Position numbers and translations under genes: made by a program
Assembly: GCA_035550795.1 (NCBI GenBank)
Contig: DASZOL010000046.1
Span: 28,920 to 92,919 of the forward strand
Direction: 5' to 3'
From: DASRDR01 sp035550795
Lineage (GTDB): Bacteria > Methylomirabilota > Methylomirabilia > Rokubacteriales > DASRDR01
Length of the DNA: 64,000 nucleotides
Shown: piece by piece, positions 8,151 to 16,139 of the stretch
How positions within the stretch are numbered: the stretch's first letter is position 1
Layout: the number at the start of each line of letters is the position of its first letter
The notes under the pieces: generated by a model
What the model saw: only the letters and a program-made list of their open reading frames with translations
Told to the model about the DNA's origin: nothing
The model's database searches: none

Positions 8151-10673
8151 TCACCGTTGCCACAGGATCTCGTGGGCCTCGAGAGGCACCGAGGCATCCG
8201 GATGGCGCGGCAGAAGCCGCGGCGTGTAGTCGCCGGGCGGCCGCACCGACGGGATGGTCGCCGCGTACTCGTGGCCGCCGGCGGGCCCGTCGAGCGTCCG
8301 GATCGGCTCCATCGCGTGACGCTCGGGCTCTCCCCCGGTGGCCGGGTTCGCGTACAGCTCGACGCGCACCGCCTCGGGGGCGAGGCCGCCGAGGTGAACC
8401 TGGACGGTGACGCGCTGCCCGGCCCCGTGCGTCTGCACGCCGACTGGCCCGAAGCGCGCTTCCGGCCAGTGCGCGGCGACCGCTTGTCGCCAGGCGACCA
8501 GCTTCCCTCCACGGCCGCCCCCGCCGGCGGCGCGCGCCCGGTACGCTGACGCGAGCGGCAGGTAGTACGTCTCCGTGTACTCGCGCACGCCGCGGTTCGC
8601 GGAGAACCGCGGCGTCAGCCCCGCCATGCTGGCGCGCATCTTCGCGAGCCAGCCGGTGGGCATTCCGCGCGCGTCCCGCGTGTAGAACGCGGGCACCACC
8701 TCGCGCTCGAGGAGCCCGTAGAGGGCCTCGGCCTCGGCCGCATCCCAGGCGGGATCGGCGCCGTGCTCGCGACCGTCCCCCAGCGCCCAGCCGACCTCCG
8801 GGGTGTAGGCTTCCGCCCACCACCCGTCCAGCTCCGAGAGGTTCAGGCCGCCGTTGACCAGGACCTTCATGCCGCTCGTGCCGCTCGCCTCCCACGGCCG
8901 GCGCGGCGTGTTGATCCAGAGGTCGACGCCCTGCACGAGGTGCTCCGCGGCGAGGAGGTCGTAGTCCGGCAGGAAGATGACGCGGCCCTGCGCCTCGGGC
9001 CGGCGCGCGAACGCGATCCACGTCTGGATCAGGTCCTGGCCGGCCTGATCGGCGGGGTGCGCCTTGCCGGCCATGATCAGCTGGACGGGGCGGTCGCGAT
9101 TCGAAAGGAGCCGGAGCAGCCGGCCGGGGTCATGAAGGAGCATGTTGGGGCGCTTGTACGTGGCGAAGCGGCGCGCGAACCCCAGCGTGAGGGCGTCGGG
9201 GTCCAGGCTCGCGCGGAGCGCCGCCGCCTCCTCCGGCGCCGCGTCCCAGGACGCGGCGTGGACCGCCATGCGCTCGCGGACGTAGGCGACGAGCGCCTTA
9301 CGACCGGCGGCGCGCATGGCCCAGAGGTCGCCATCGGACGCGCCGGCCACGTCCGCCTCCACGGTGGCCATGGTGCCTCGCCACCGCTCGGGACCGCAGG
9401 TCGCTGTCCAGAGCGCGTCGGCCTCTGCCGAGTCCCACGTCGGCGTGTGGACGCCGTTGGTGACGTGGCCGACGGGCACCTCGATCTCGGGCCACCGGGG
9501 GAAGAGCGACTGGAAGATGCGGCGGCTCACCGCGCCGTGCAGGCGGCTGACGCCGTTGATGGCCCCGCTGGCGCGGATGGCGAGGTACGCCATGTTGAAT
9601 GGCTCGTCGGGCTCCTCCGGGCGCTCCCGTCCGAGCGCGAGGAGGCGGTGGGCCTCGATGCCCAGGCGCTCCCGAGCGTACCAGCCGAGGTACCGCTCGA
9701 CGAGCGGCGCCGCGAAGCGATCGAAGCCGGCCGGCACCGCGGTGTGGGTCGTGAAGAGATTGCCCGCCCGCGTGACCTGAAGGGCCACGTCGAAAGGCTG
9801 GCCGCTGTCCTCCATGAAGCTCCGGGCCCGCTCGAGGGCCGCGAAGGCCGCGTGCCCCTCGTTGAGATGACAGACCTCGGGCTCCAGCCGGAGCGCGCGC
9901 AGCAGGCGCCACCCGCCGATCCCCAGCAGGAGCTCCTGGCGCAGGCGCTGTTCGGGGCCGCCCCCGTACAGCTCGCTGACGATGCCGCGGACCGCGGGCG
10001 GATTCGCGGGATCGTTGCTGTCGAGCAGGTAGAGCGCAACGCGCCCGACCTGGACGTGCCACGCGCGGAGCCAGATGTCGCGGCCCGGCAGCTCCACCGC
10101 GAGGCGAAGCCACTCCCCGCCGGGCCCCCGGGCCGGGGTGATCGGGAGGTGGGCCGGGTCGTTGTAAGGATAGAGCTCTTCCTGGCTCCCGTCGGCGGCG
10201 ATCACCTGGCGGAAGTACCCCTGCTGGTAGAGGAGGCCCACGCCGACGACCGGCACGGCGAGGTCGCTCGCGGCCTTGAGCTGGTCGCCCGCCACGTTCC
10301 CGAGGCCGCCGGAGTAGATGGGCAGCGCCTCGCTCAGCGCGAACTCCATGCTGAAGTAGGCCACGCGCGTGAGGGGCGCCTGCGGGTGGCAGTGCTGGAA
10401 CCACGCCGCCGAGGCGAGGTAGTCGCGCCGCTCCGCGTGGAGTCGCTCGATCCGCGCCCGGGAGGCCGGCCGCGCCAGGAGCTCCTGGATCCGCGCGGGC
10501 GCGGCGGTCTGGAGGACGACCCACGGGTTGTGGGTCAGGGCCCACAGCTCGGGATCGAGCTGGCTCCAGAGCTCGTCCGTGCCGTGGTGCCACGACCAGC
10601 GCAGGTCGAGGGCGAGCTCCGTCAGGGCCTTGCGGCCGGGACCCGTCGGACCTGGATCCTTCTTCTTCTTCAT
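8151..10673 (-). CDS. glgP: Alpha-glucan phosphorylase
   Basis: 840 residues. The N-terminal DUF3417 part (ALDLRWSWHHGTDELW) and AYFSMEFALSEALPIYSGGLG are typical of the non-classical, GlgP/maltodextrin phosphorylase-type alpha-glucan phosphorylases. Near residue 390 is VGHVTNGVHTPTW. The PLP-binding neighbourhood is WEASGTSGMKVLVNGGLN near 590-610. The enzyme releases glucose-1-phosphate from glycogen or maltodextrins in the cytoplasm. The last ~130 residues are an extra beta-rich domain seen in this subfamily. ATG is preceded by GGGGAGAG; a run of KKKK follows the start. No other glycogen genes are nearby. Confidence 0.95.
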   Translation of the reverse strand: MKKKKDPGPTGPGRKALTELALDLRWSWHHGTDELWSQLDPELWALTHNPWVVLQTAAPARIQELLARPASRARIERLHAERRDYLASAAWFQHCHPQAPLTRVAYFSMEFALSEALPIYSGGLGNVAGDQLKAASDLAVPVVGVGLLYQQGYFRQVIAADGSQEELYPYNDPAHLPITPARGPGGEWLRLAVELPGRDIWLRAWHVQVGRVALYLLDSNDPANPPAVRGIVSELYGGGPEQRLRQELLLGIGGWRLLRALRLEPEVCHLNEGHAAFAALERARSFMEDSGQPFDVALQVTRAGNLFTTHTAVPAGFDRFAAPLVERYLGWYARERLGIEAHRLLALGRERPEEPDEPFNMAYLAIRASGAINGVSRLHGAVSRRIFQSLFPRWPEIEVPVGHVTNGVHTPTWDSAEADALWTATCGPERWRGTMATVEADVAGASDGDLWAMRAAGRKALVAYVRERMAVHAASWDAAPEEAAALRASLDPDALTLGFARRFATYKRPNMLLHDPGRLLRLLSNRDRPVQLIMAGKAHPADQAGQDLIQTWIAFARRPEAQGRVIFLPDYDLLAAEHLVQGVDLWINTPRRPWEASGTSGMKVLVNGGLNLSELDGWWAEAYTPEVGWALGDGREHGADPAWDAAEAEALYGLLEREVVPAFYTRDARGMPTGWLAKMRASMAGLTPRFSANRGVREYTETYYLPLASAYRARAAGGGGRGGKLVAWRQAVAAHWPEARFGPVGVQTHGAGQRVTVQVHLGGLAPEAVRVELYANPATGGEPERHAMEPIRTLDGPAGGHEYAATIPSVRPPGDYTPRLLPRHPDASVPLEAHEILWQR

Positions 10674-10847
10674 CAGATCTCTCCCCGGGCCGGCGGAGGT
10701 CTCCCCGGGCTGCTCCCCCCGCCGCGGCGGCTCCCCGAGTGCGCCGGATCTCCCAATTATCCCTCACTCTCCGAGACCAAGGTCCGGGGACGATGACGCT
10801 TGACGCGCCCCGCGCGACTGCATAGAGTCGGCCTAGCCGGGCCCGTG

Positions 10848-12431
10848 ATGGACGCGCTCTCGAGCCGCCCGCAGGCCGCCCTCGCTCTCTTCCTCGAGGT
10901 GAGCCGGTCGTTCCACGCGCTGGTCGAGCCGGACGCGCTGCTATCCCTGGTCACCGAGCGCGTTCGCACGCTACTCGACGCCGAGGCGTGCTCCGTGATC
11001 CTGTACGACCCGGACCGCGACGAGCTCTACATCCCGGTGTCGAGCGACGCGCGGATCGCGGCGCCCGATGGGCTACGGGAGGTGCGCTTTCGCGCGTCCG
11101 AGGGCATCGCCGGGTGGGTGCTCCGCGAGGGCCGCTCCGTCCTGGTGCCTGACGTCGCCAGCGATCCTCGCTTCTACGACGCCGTGGACCGCCAGACGGG
11201 CACCGCCAGCCGCTCGCTGCTCTGCGCGCCCCTCCGGACGCGATCGGGCACCATCGGCGTCACGCAGGTCCTCAACAAGCGCTCGGGGGCCTTCACCCCG
11301 GACGACCTCGACCTGCTCGACGCCATCGCCGGGAACATCGCGGTGGCCCTGGAAAACGCCCGGCTCCACGAATCCCTGAAGCGGGAGACGGAACGGATCC
11401 AGGTCGAGAACCTCACGCTCCGGCGCGCCGTCGGCGAGCACTTCCGCGGGATCCTCGGGACGAGCCCGACGCTCCGGCGGGTCCTCGAGCAGGCGGCGCA
11501 GGCGGCCCCGACGCGCGCGACCATCACGCTGCTCGGCGAGACCGGCACCGGCAAGGAGCTGTTCGCACGCTCCATCCACGCGGCCAGCGACCGCGCGGCG
11601 GGGCCGTTCGTGGTCGTCAACTGCGCCGCCATCCCGGCCACCCTCCTGGAGTCGGAGCTGTTCGGCTTCGAGCGCGGCGCGTTCACCGGCGCGGTGGCGT
11701 CGCGCCGCGGGCGCTTCGAGGCCGCGCACGGGGGCACGCTCTTCCTCGACGAGATCGGGGAGCTCGAGCCGGCTCTCCAGGCGAAGCTCCTCCGCGTGCT
11801 GGAGTCCGGCGAGGTGCAGCCTCTCGGCAGCGAGCGGGCGCACCAGGCGGACGTCCGGATCATCACGGCGACGAACCGCGACCTGCAGGCGCTCATGGCC
11901 GCCGGGAGGCTGCGCGAGGACCTCTACTGGCGCATCAACGTCATCACGCTCGAGCTGCCGCCGCTCCGCGAGCGGCGCGAGGACGTCCCGCTCCTGATCC
12001 ACCACATCCTGGGCCGGCTCGACGCCGAGCTGGGGCGCGGACACCGCGTGCGCGCGGACGCCGAGGCCGCGCTCCTCGCCTACGACTACCCGGGCAACGT
12101 GCGCGAGCTGGAGAACATCCTCCGCCGCGCGGCCACCCTCGCCCTGGGCCCGGAGATCACGCCGGGGGACCTGCCGCCTCACGTGACCGCGCGGGACGAG
12201 GACGCGACCCCGGCGACGAACGCCGAGCTGAAGACGGCCAAGGCCGCCGCCGCGGCGGCGGCCGCGCACGCGGTCGAGCGGCGCTTCCTCACGCAGCTCC
12301 TGCGGGACGCGGCCGGCAACGTGTCGGAGGCGGCGCGGCGGGTGGGCATGAACCGGACCTGGCTCCACCAGCTGCTCTCGCGTCACCGGATCGACCCCAA
12401 GGGGTTCCAGCCCCCCGCGTCCGCCGGATAG
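10848..12431 (+). CDS. GAF-domain sigma-54-dependent transcriptional activator
   Basis: 527 residues. The N-terminal GAF domain covers ~15-165. The AAA+ domain has Walker A GETGTGKE (~230), the sigma-54-contacting loop GAFTGA (~277) and Walker B TLFLDEIGE (~300). A C-terminal Fis-type helix-turn-helix (NVSEAARRVGMNRTWLHQLL) is present. It activates RNA polymerase-sigma54 in response to a small ligand sensed by GAF; the signal is unknown. No receiver domain, so it is not a two-component regulator. The frame is open back to a TTG at 10800, but the ATG at 10848 gives the normal N-terminus. A sigma-54-type promoter lies 240 bases downstream of its stop and may be its target. Confidence 0.93.
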   Translation: MDALSSRPQAALALFLEVSRSFHALVEPDALLSLVTERVRTLLDAEACSVILYDPDRDELYIPVSSDARIAAPDGLREVRFRASEGIAGWVLREGRSVLVPDVASDPRFYDAVDRQTGTASRSLLCAPLRTRSGTIGVTQVLNKRSGAFTPDDLDLLDAIAGNIAVALENARLHESLKRETERIQVENLTLRRAVGEHFRGILGTSPTLRRVLEQAAQAAPTRATITLLGETGTGKELFARSIHAASDRAAGPFVVVNCAAIPATLLESELFGFERGAFTGAVASRRGRFEAAHGGTLFLDEIGELEPALQAKLLRVLESGEVQPLGSERAHQADVRIITATNRDLQALMAAGRLREDLYWRINVITLELPPLRERREDVPLLIHHILGRLDAELGRGHRVRADAEAALLAYDYPGNVRELENILRRAATLALGPEITPGDLPPHVTARDEDATPATNAELKTAKAAAAAAAAHAVERRFLTQLLRDAAGNVSEAARRVGMNRTWLHQLLSRHRIDPKGFQPPASAG

Positions 12432-12433
12432 CG

Positions 12434-12479
12434 GCCCGCCTCGTCGGAGGAGCGGGCCCGGGCCGCCGCCGGCGGCCCC
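12434..12479 (+). terminator. Tandem hairpins after the sigma-54 activator
   Basis: Two strong stems directly after the stop: GGCCCGC/GCGGGCC (12434-12459) and GGGCCGCC/GGCGGCCC with a 3-nt loop (12461-12479). No clear U-tract, as is common at very high GC. The position supports termination of the activator transcript. Confidence 0.5.
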
Positions 12480-12669
12480 CGCCACGGAGACACTGTCGCC
12501 GCCGAGCAGACAGGCCCCTAACCCGGCGTTCGCCTGAGCGATTCGCTTGACCGGGCCCGGCCGGGCGCGTCCCGGGTGACAGCCGCGGGCAAACAGGCCC
12601 CCGGCGTCGGGGCTGAATCAGGATCGGCCAAGTCCGCGGGATGTCCGGCTTGGCTGAGGGCCGGCCGCA

Positions 12670-12685
12670 TGGCAGGTCGCTTGCT
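12670..12685 (+). promoter_or_regulatory. Sigma-54 (-24/-12) promoter
   Basis: TGGCAGGTCGCTTGCT matches the sigma-54 consensus TGGCACG-N4-TTGC(A/T) at all but one position. The invariant GG (12671-12672) and GC (12683-12684) are exactly ten bases apart. It lies 61 bases before the ATG of the secreted protein at 12746 and just after a gene for a sigma-54 activator. It should start transcription near 12697. Enhancer sites for the activator were not identified. Confidence 0.72.
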
Positions 12686-12745
12686 CCTGTACCTGACGGC
12701 CGATGCTCGAGGCGACCCTGACCTTCGGGGAAGGGGAAATCAGCC

Positions 12746-13294
12746 ATGAAGGTGTCGTTGCTCCTCGCCCCAGCGCTCGTGGCCCTCCTGATCGGTGGCG
12801 GGACGAATCCCGGCGTGACGCCCGAGCGGGGCGCGCCTTCCGCCCGCTCCCTGCGGCTGTCCGTCGAGGCGGCCCTGGAGCACGGCGACGTCCTGGCGGC
12901 CATGCGCACCACCAGCATCGCGCATGGTCGGGCTGTCCGCGAGCGCTCCTGGGAGTCCCTGCTCGCGGTGGGCGACGAGTACTGCCGCATCGCCGCCCGG
13001 ACCGAGGCGCCCGACGCGGCGAGCCAGCGAGCACGCGACGCCTACCAGGCGGCGCTTCGCGAGGCTCGCCGCGCGGAGTCGCTCGACGGCGTGCTTCGCG
13101 CCGCCGAGGGCTTCGCCCAGCTCGGCGACCCGGGCGAGGTGGGGCTGAGCCTTCACATCGCCCGCGAACTGGCCGGCTCCGACGCCGAGGCGATCGACGA
13201 CGTGCGCGCGGCAGCCGGGCGGCTCAGCGATCTCCTCGAGCGGGCGCGCCCCGACGAAGCGGAGACGATTGACGACCCAGGAGGCACACCATGA
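12746..13294 (+). CDS. Predicted exported helical protein, function unknown
   Basis: 182 residues with a signal-peptide-like N-terminus (MKVSLLLAPALVALLIGGG). The rest is rich in Ala, Arg and Glu and built from short amphipathic helices (SVEAALEHGDVLAAM, AYQAALREARRAES, GVLRAAEGFAQLGD) that resemble tetratricopeptide-like repeats, though no repeat consensus is certain. The gene follows the sigma-54 promoter at 12670 and shares a 4-base overlap (ATGA) with the next gene, so both are likely under sigma-54 control. Family not recognised. Confidence 0.75.
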   Translation: MKVSLLLAPALVALLIGGGTNPGVTPERGAPSARSLRLSVEAALEHGDVLAAMRTTSIAHGRAVRERSWESLLAVGDEYCRIAARTEAPDAASQRARDAYQAALREARRAESLDGVLRAAEGFAQLGDPGEVGLSLHIARELAGSDAEAIDDVRAAAGRLSDLLERARPDEAETIDDPGGTP

Positions 13295-13545
13295 TCACAG
13301 GACTGCGGAGCGCGGTCGACGCGCTGAGAGCGGTTCGACGGGACACGCGGGCGTGGGTCCATCACCTCACGGGCGAGGGGCCGGCCACGGTCCAGCGGCA
13401 GCGGCAGGCCGTCGCCCAGACGCTCACCGCCGCACCGCCGGCGTCGGTGGCGCGTCGCGCGTCCCCGGGCGAGAAGGCCGGCGCCCTGCGGGCGCCGGCC
13501 ACGGCCGGCACGCCCCGGCGTCGCCTCATCCTCGGCACCCGCTGA
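13291..13545 (+). CDS. Small basic protein, function unknown
   Basis: 84 residues, Arg- and Ala-rich, starting MITGLRSAVDALRAVRRDTR. The start codon overlaps the stop of the preceding exported-protein gene (ATGA), which supports translation by coupling. No signal peptide, membrane segment or known domain. Probably co-regulated from the sigma-54 promoter at 12670. Confidence 0.6.
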   Translation: MITGLRSAVDALRAVRRDTRAWVHHLTGEGPATVQRQRQAVAQTLTAAPPASVARRASPGEKAGALRAPATAGTPRRRLILGTR

Positions 13546-13851
13546 TCTGTCCCCCACGGAGCCGGGGCGATGCGCTGATCGGCGCCGATCCGGGCGTGTG
13601 CCCCGGCGTCGGACCGTCGCGGCTGACGGAGGCACGCGCTGATTGACGGCGCGCGCTCGCCGCCTCACACAAACCGCCTCGGGAGCCTTCGAGCGTTTTC
13701 ATCCAGGATGGTCCTCAGTGTGGCCTCGCGCCCGCCGAGCGGCCGTACTTGCGGCCCGATCGGTGGAGAAATTCCCCTGGCGTGCTGATCTGACCGTACG
13801 CCGGAAAATTCCCGCGGCTAGCGCCCTGATCACCAGGGCAGGCGCCTGCGA

Positions 13852-13873
13852 CGACGGCCGCAAGTGGCCGTCG
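13852..13873. other. Perfect 8-bp hairpin upstream of the riboswitch
   Basis: CGACGGCC/GGCCGTCG with a 6-nt loop, in the 550-base gene-free stretch between 13545 and 14097. It could end transcripts entering the riboswitch leader. The rest of 13546-13944 shows no gene. Confidence 0.4.
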
Positions 13874-13944
13874 GGACGCCCCCTCCTCAGAGGAACAGGG
13901 GCCTCCTGTCGGGGGCACATCGTTTGCACGGTGATGTCGCCGGT

Positions 13945-14040
13945 CCTGCCACCGACAAAGGCAAACCCGTCGTGAGGCGGGGGCGCAAAGCCACGGGTCA
14001 GGCGTGGGAGCCTGATAGCCGGGTTGCCGAAGGGACAGGG
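13945..14040 (+). promoter_or_regulatory. Cyclic di-GMP-I (GEMM) riboswitch
   Basis: All core parts of the GEMM aptamer are visible. The 5' joining segment is AAAGGCAAACC. A P2 stem CCCGTC/GGCGGG is capped by the GNRA loop GTGA. The tetraloop receptor GGCGCAAAGCC follows. A P3 stem TCAGGC/GCCTGA is followed by the closing TAGCCGGGTTGCCGAA. The ligand-reading base equivalent to Vibrio Vc2 G20 is G (13960), which predicts c-di-GMP rather than cGAMP. The outer P1 stem could not be drawn with certainty. The aptamer lies ~60 bases before the ATG of the secreted protein at 14097, whose expression it should control; on or off was not determined. Confidence 0.9.
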
Positions 14041-14096
14041 ATCTCTCCATCCCCGCCCGTGTCTCCACCCTGGCAGGCCATGAACAAGGAGGAGTC

Positions 14097-14777
14097 ATGT
14101 CTCATCGACCGAGCTGGCTCAGGTTCCTGGCCTCATCCCTCGCTGTCGCCGTGCTCGTCCTGGGGACCGTCGTCCCGACCGCGATGGCCAAGAAGCCGGA
14201 CCCACCGAAGAACACGCAGCTGCCGCCTGGCCGCCCCTTCCGGCTCATCCAGGGGATGATCGACGGCCTCGACAGCCGGATCGACGCGCTGGAGGCCGCC
14301 GCGCCGAAGGGCGGCGCGCTGTGGATCAACCCGCTCGCCCTCGTGGGGACGACGGGAGCCGTGGCCCTGACGCCTGCCGGCGCCCTCGCGCCGGGTCTAG
14401 TCGTCGGCGCAGCGGGGACGGCGAGCGACACGCTCCAGGCCGGCCTCCAGGTGCCGCCCGGCTTCGCCATCACGGGCGCGACGGTCTGCTACGCCCCCGG
14501 GGCCGCCGGCGGGTTCGTCTCCAGCGTGGCACTCACCCGCAACGACCTGGCCCCGCCGTTCGCGCCGACTCCCCTCCCGACCGCGGCCACCATCGGGGCG
14601 TCGCCCGGCGCCCCGATCTGCGAACTCATGGCCCTGAACACGCCCTACGATCCCGGCGACGCGGTCGCCGGCGGGCCGGCCTACCTAAGCATCGGGGTGA
14701 GCTTCCCCGGACTCGGGGCCGACGTGCTCACCATCCACGGTATCGCGGTCCTGCTCGAACCCGTCGCCGCGCCGTAG
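14097..14777 (+). CDS. Secreted protein under a c-di-GMP riboswitch
   Basis: 226 residues. A Sec signal peptide covers residues 1-~32 (hydrophobic core ASSLAVAVLVLGTVV, cleavage after AMA). Next comes a short helix likely to form a coiled coil (IQGMIDGLDSRIDALEAA), then a ~160-residue beta-rich domain with Gly/Ala/Pro-rich strands and two Cys. No recognised family. The short coiled coil suggests a trimeric or surface-assembled protein. A strong AAGGAGGAG precedes the ATG. Because c-di-GMP controls the switch to surface life, a matrix, adhesin or appendage role is plausible, but that is inference. Confidence 0.85.
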   Translation: MSHRPSWLRFLASSLAVAVLVLGTVVPTAMAKKPDPPKNTQLPPGRPFRLIQGMIDGLDSRIDALEAAAPKGGALWINPLALVGTTGAVALTPAGALAPGLVVGAAGTASDTLQAGLQVPPGFAITGATVCYAPGAAGGFVSSVALTRNDLAPPFAPTPLPTAATIGASPGAPICELMALNTPYDPGDAVAGGPAYLSIGVSFPGLGADVLTIHGIAVLLEPVAAP

Positions 14778-14808
14778 CGGCGCGGCTGCACTCCGCGGCG
14801 ATCCTCTC

Positions 14809-14839
14809 CACGAGCGCCGGGCGTGGCCCGGCGCTCGTG
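14809..14839 (+). terminator. Strong intrinsic hairpin
   Basis: A perfect 14-bp stem CACGAGCGCCGGGC/GCCCGGCGCTCGTG with a 3-nt loop, 31 bases after the stop of the riboswitch-controlled gene. No U-run, but stem length and location make it a convincing terminator. Confidence 0.75.
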
Positions 14840-14989
14840 GCGCTTCAAGGTACGAGGGCCCGCCTGGTTGCGCGCCCTTGCGGTTTCTGTGATTGTGGGT
14901 CCTGCTTCGACGCGCTGCCGGAGCCTCGGGGGCCCTGGAGCGGGCGGTCCCGAAAGACGTCCGTGCGGCAGCCGCCAGGAGGAGCCCGG

Positions 14990-16120
14990 ATGCCAGCTTC
15001 CGGACCGCGGTGGATGATCGGCGCCGTCCGGCGCGAGCGCGATCACGGCGTTCACCGCGTCCAGGCCGACGTCGCGGGGCACCCCCTGTGGTTCGAGTCG
15101 GCCGATGCCGAGCTCGAGCCGAGCCCTGAGGCCTTCGCGAGCCTGCTGTTCCTGCCGGCATTGCACCACGGCGCGACCGTTGAGGTCGATCGACCTCTCG
15201 ATCCTGTATGGCTCGACGGCACGCGCCGGCTGCCCGTCCTGCTGGCAGCCTGGTGGGGGTATCCGGACATCTACCCAGTCGACGCCCCGGCGCGCACCCC
15301 CGCGGCCTCGACGCGCGCCGCGGCGGTCGCCGCGTGCTTCACCGGCGGGGTGGACTCGTTCTACACGCTGCGGACGTGCGGCGACCGGCTCAGCCGCCTG
15401 GTGTTCGTCCACGGCTACGACATGCCGCTCGCGGACCGCGTGCGGCTGGCGAGCTTCGCGCGATCCCTCCAGGCCGTGTCCGAGAGCGTCGGCAAGCCAG
15501 CGCTCGTCCTCAGGACCAACGCGCGCGAGCACCCGATCGTCGCCTCGGTGAGCTGGGACCGCGTCCACGGCGCCGCGCTGGCCGCGGCGGCTCACGTCCT
15601 GTCGGGGACGATCGGGGGCCTCATCATCCCCTCGAGCTACGGGCTGTCGAACATCATCCCGTGGGGCTCCCATCCCGAGATGGATCCCTTGTGGTCCACG
15701 AGCCGGGTCGAGATCCTCCACGACGACGCCCGACCCAATCGCCAGGACAAGATCCGCCGCATCGCCGGCGACCCGCTCGCATGGCGGCACCTGCGCGTGT
15801 GCTGGGAGAATCGGGCTCCCACCGGGAACTGCTCGGCGTGCCTGAAATGCGTCCGCACCATGGCCGTGATCTCGGCCTACGGCCGGCTGACGGACTTCAC
15901 GGTGTTCGACCTGTCCGTCCCGCTGGCGGCACGCTTCGACGCCGTGGAGGAGATTCCCCCGTACCTCCTGAAACCTTGCCAAGGGCTGCTGGAGCTCGAC
16001 CTCGCGCCCGACGTTCGCGGCGCGGTCGTCCGGCTGCTGGATCGGTCGACTCCGGGGCTCCTGCGCCGGGTCGCTCGACGGGCGAGCCGCCTGGCGGGCC
16101 GCGGCGGCGGCGAGGGTTGA
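14990..16120 (+). CDS. QueC-like PP-loop ATP pyrophosphatase
   Basis: 376 residues. A variable ~110-residue N-terminal domain is followed by a PP-loop signature CFTGGVDSFYTL near residue 120. A QueC-like Cys cluster, CWENRAPTGNCSACLKC, lies near 275-295 and is expected to bind zinc. QueC makes 7-cyano-7-deazaguanine using ATP, but it is ~230 residues; this longer form with an N-terminal domain belongs to PP-loop relatives of unassigned substrate. AGGAGGAG precedes the ATG at 14990. It is convergent with an asparagine-synthetase-like gene, another PP-loop enzyme, sharing one terminator. Confidence 0.8.
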   Translation: MPASGPRWMIGAVRRERDHGVHRVQADVAGHPLWFESADAELEPSPEAFASLLFLPALHHGATVEVDRPLDPVWLDGTRRLPVLLAAWWGYPDIYPVDAPARTPAASTRAAAVAACFTGGVDSFYTLRTCGDRLSRLVFVHGYDMPLADRVRLASFARSLQAVSESVGKPALVLRTNAREHPIVASVSWDRVHGAALAAAAHVLSGTIGGLIIPSSYGLSNIIPWGSHPEMDPLWSTSRVEILHDDARPNRQDKIRRIAGDPLAWRHLRVCWENRAPTGNCSACLKCVRTMAVISAYGRLTDFTVFDLSVPLAARFDAVEEIPPYLLKPCQGLLELDLAPDVRGAVVRLLDRSTPGLLRRVARRASRLAGRGGGEG

Positions 16121-16139
16121 GGCGCCTGCGGGCGCCTCA
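16118..16139. terminator. Bidirectional terminator between two PP-loop genes
   Basis: TGAGGCGCC/GGCGCCTCA forms a perfect 9-bp stem with loop TGCG. It overlaps the stop codon of the plus-strand gene and reaches the stop of the minus-strand gene at 16137. Confidence 0.7.

Noticed and set aside
8763..10796. Long plus-strand open frame antisense to glgP
   Set aside because: Shadow of the phosphorylase: no domain, no ribosome site, and codon positions mirror the real gene.
13291..14777. Riboswitch and sigma-54 promoter serving the same operon
   Set aside because: They are 1.3 kb apart with hairpins and a gene-free stretch between, so they control separate transcripts.
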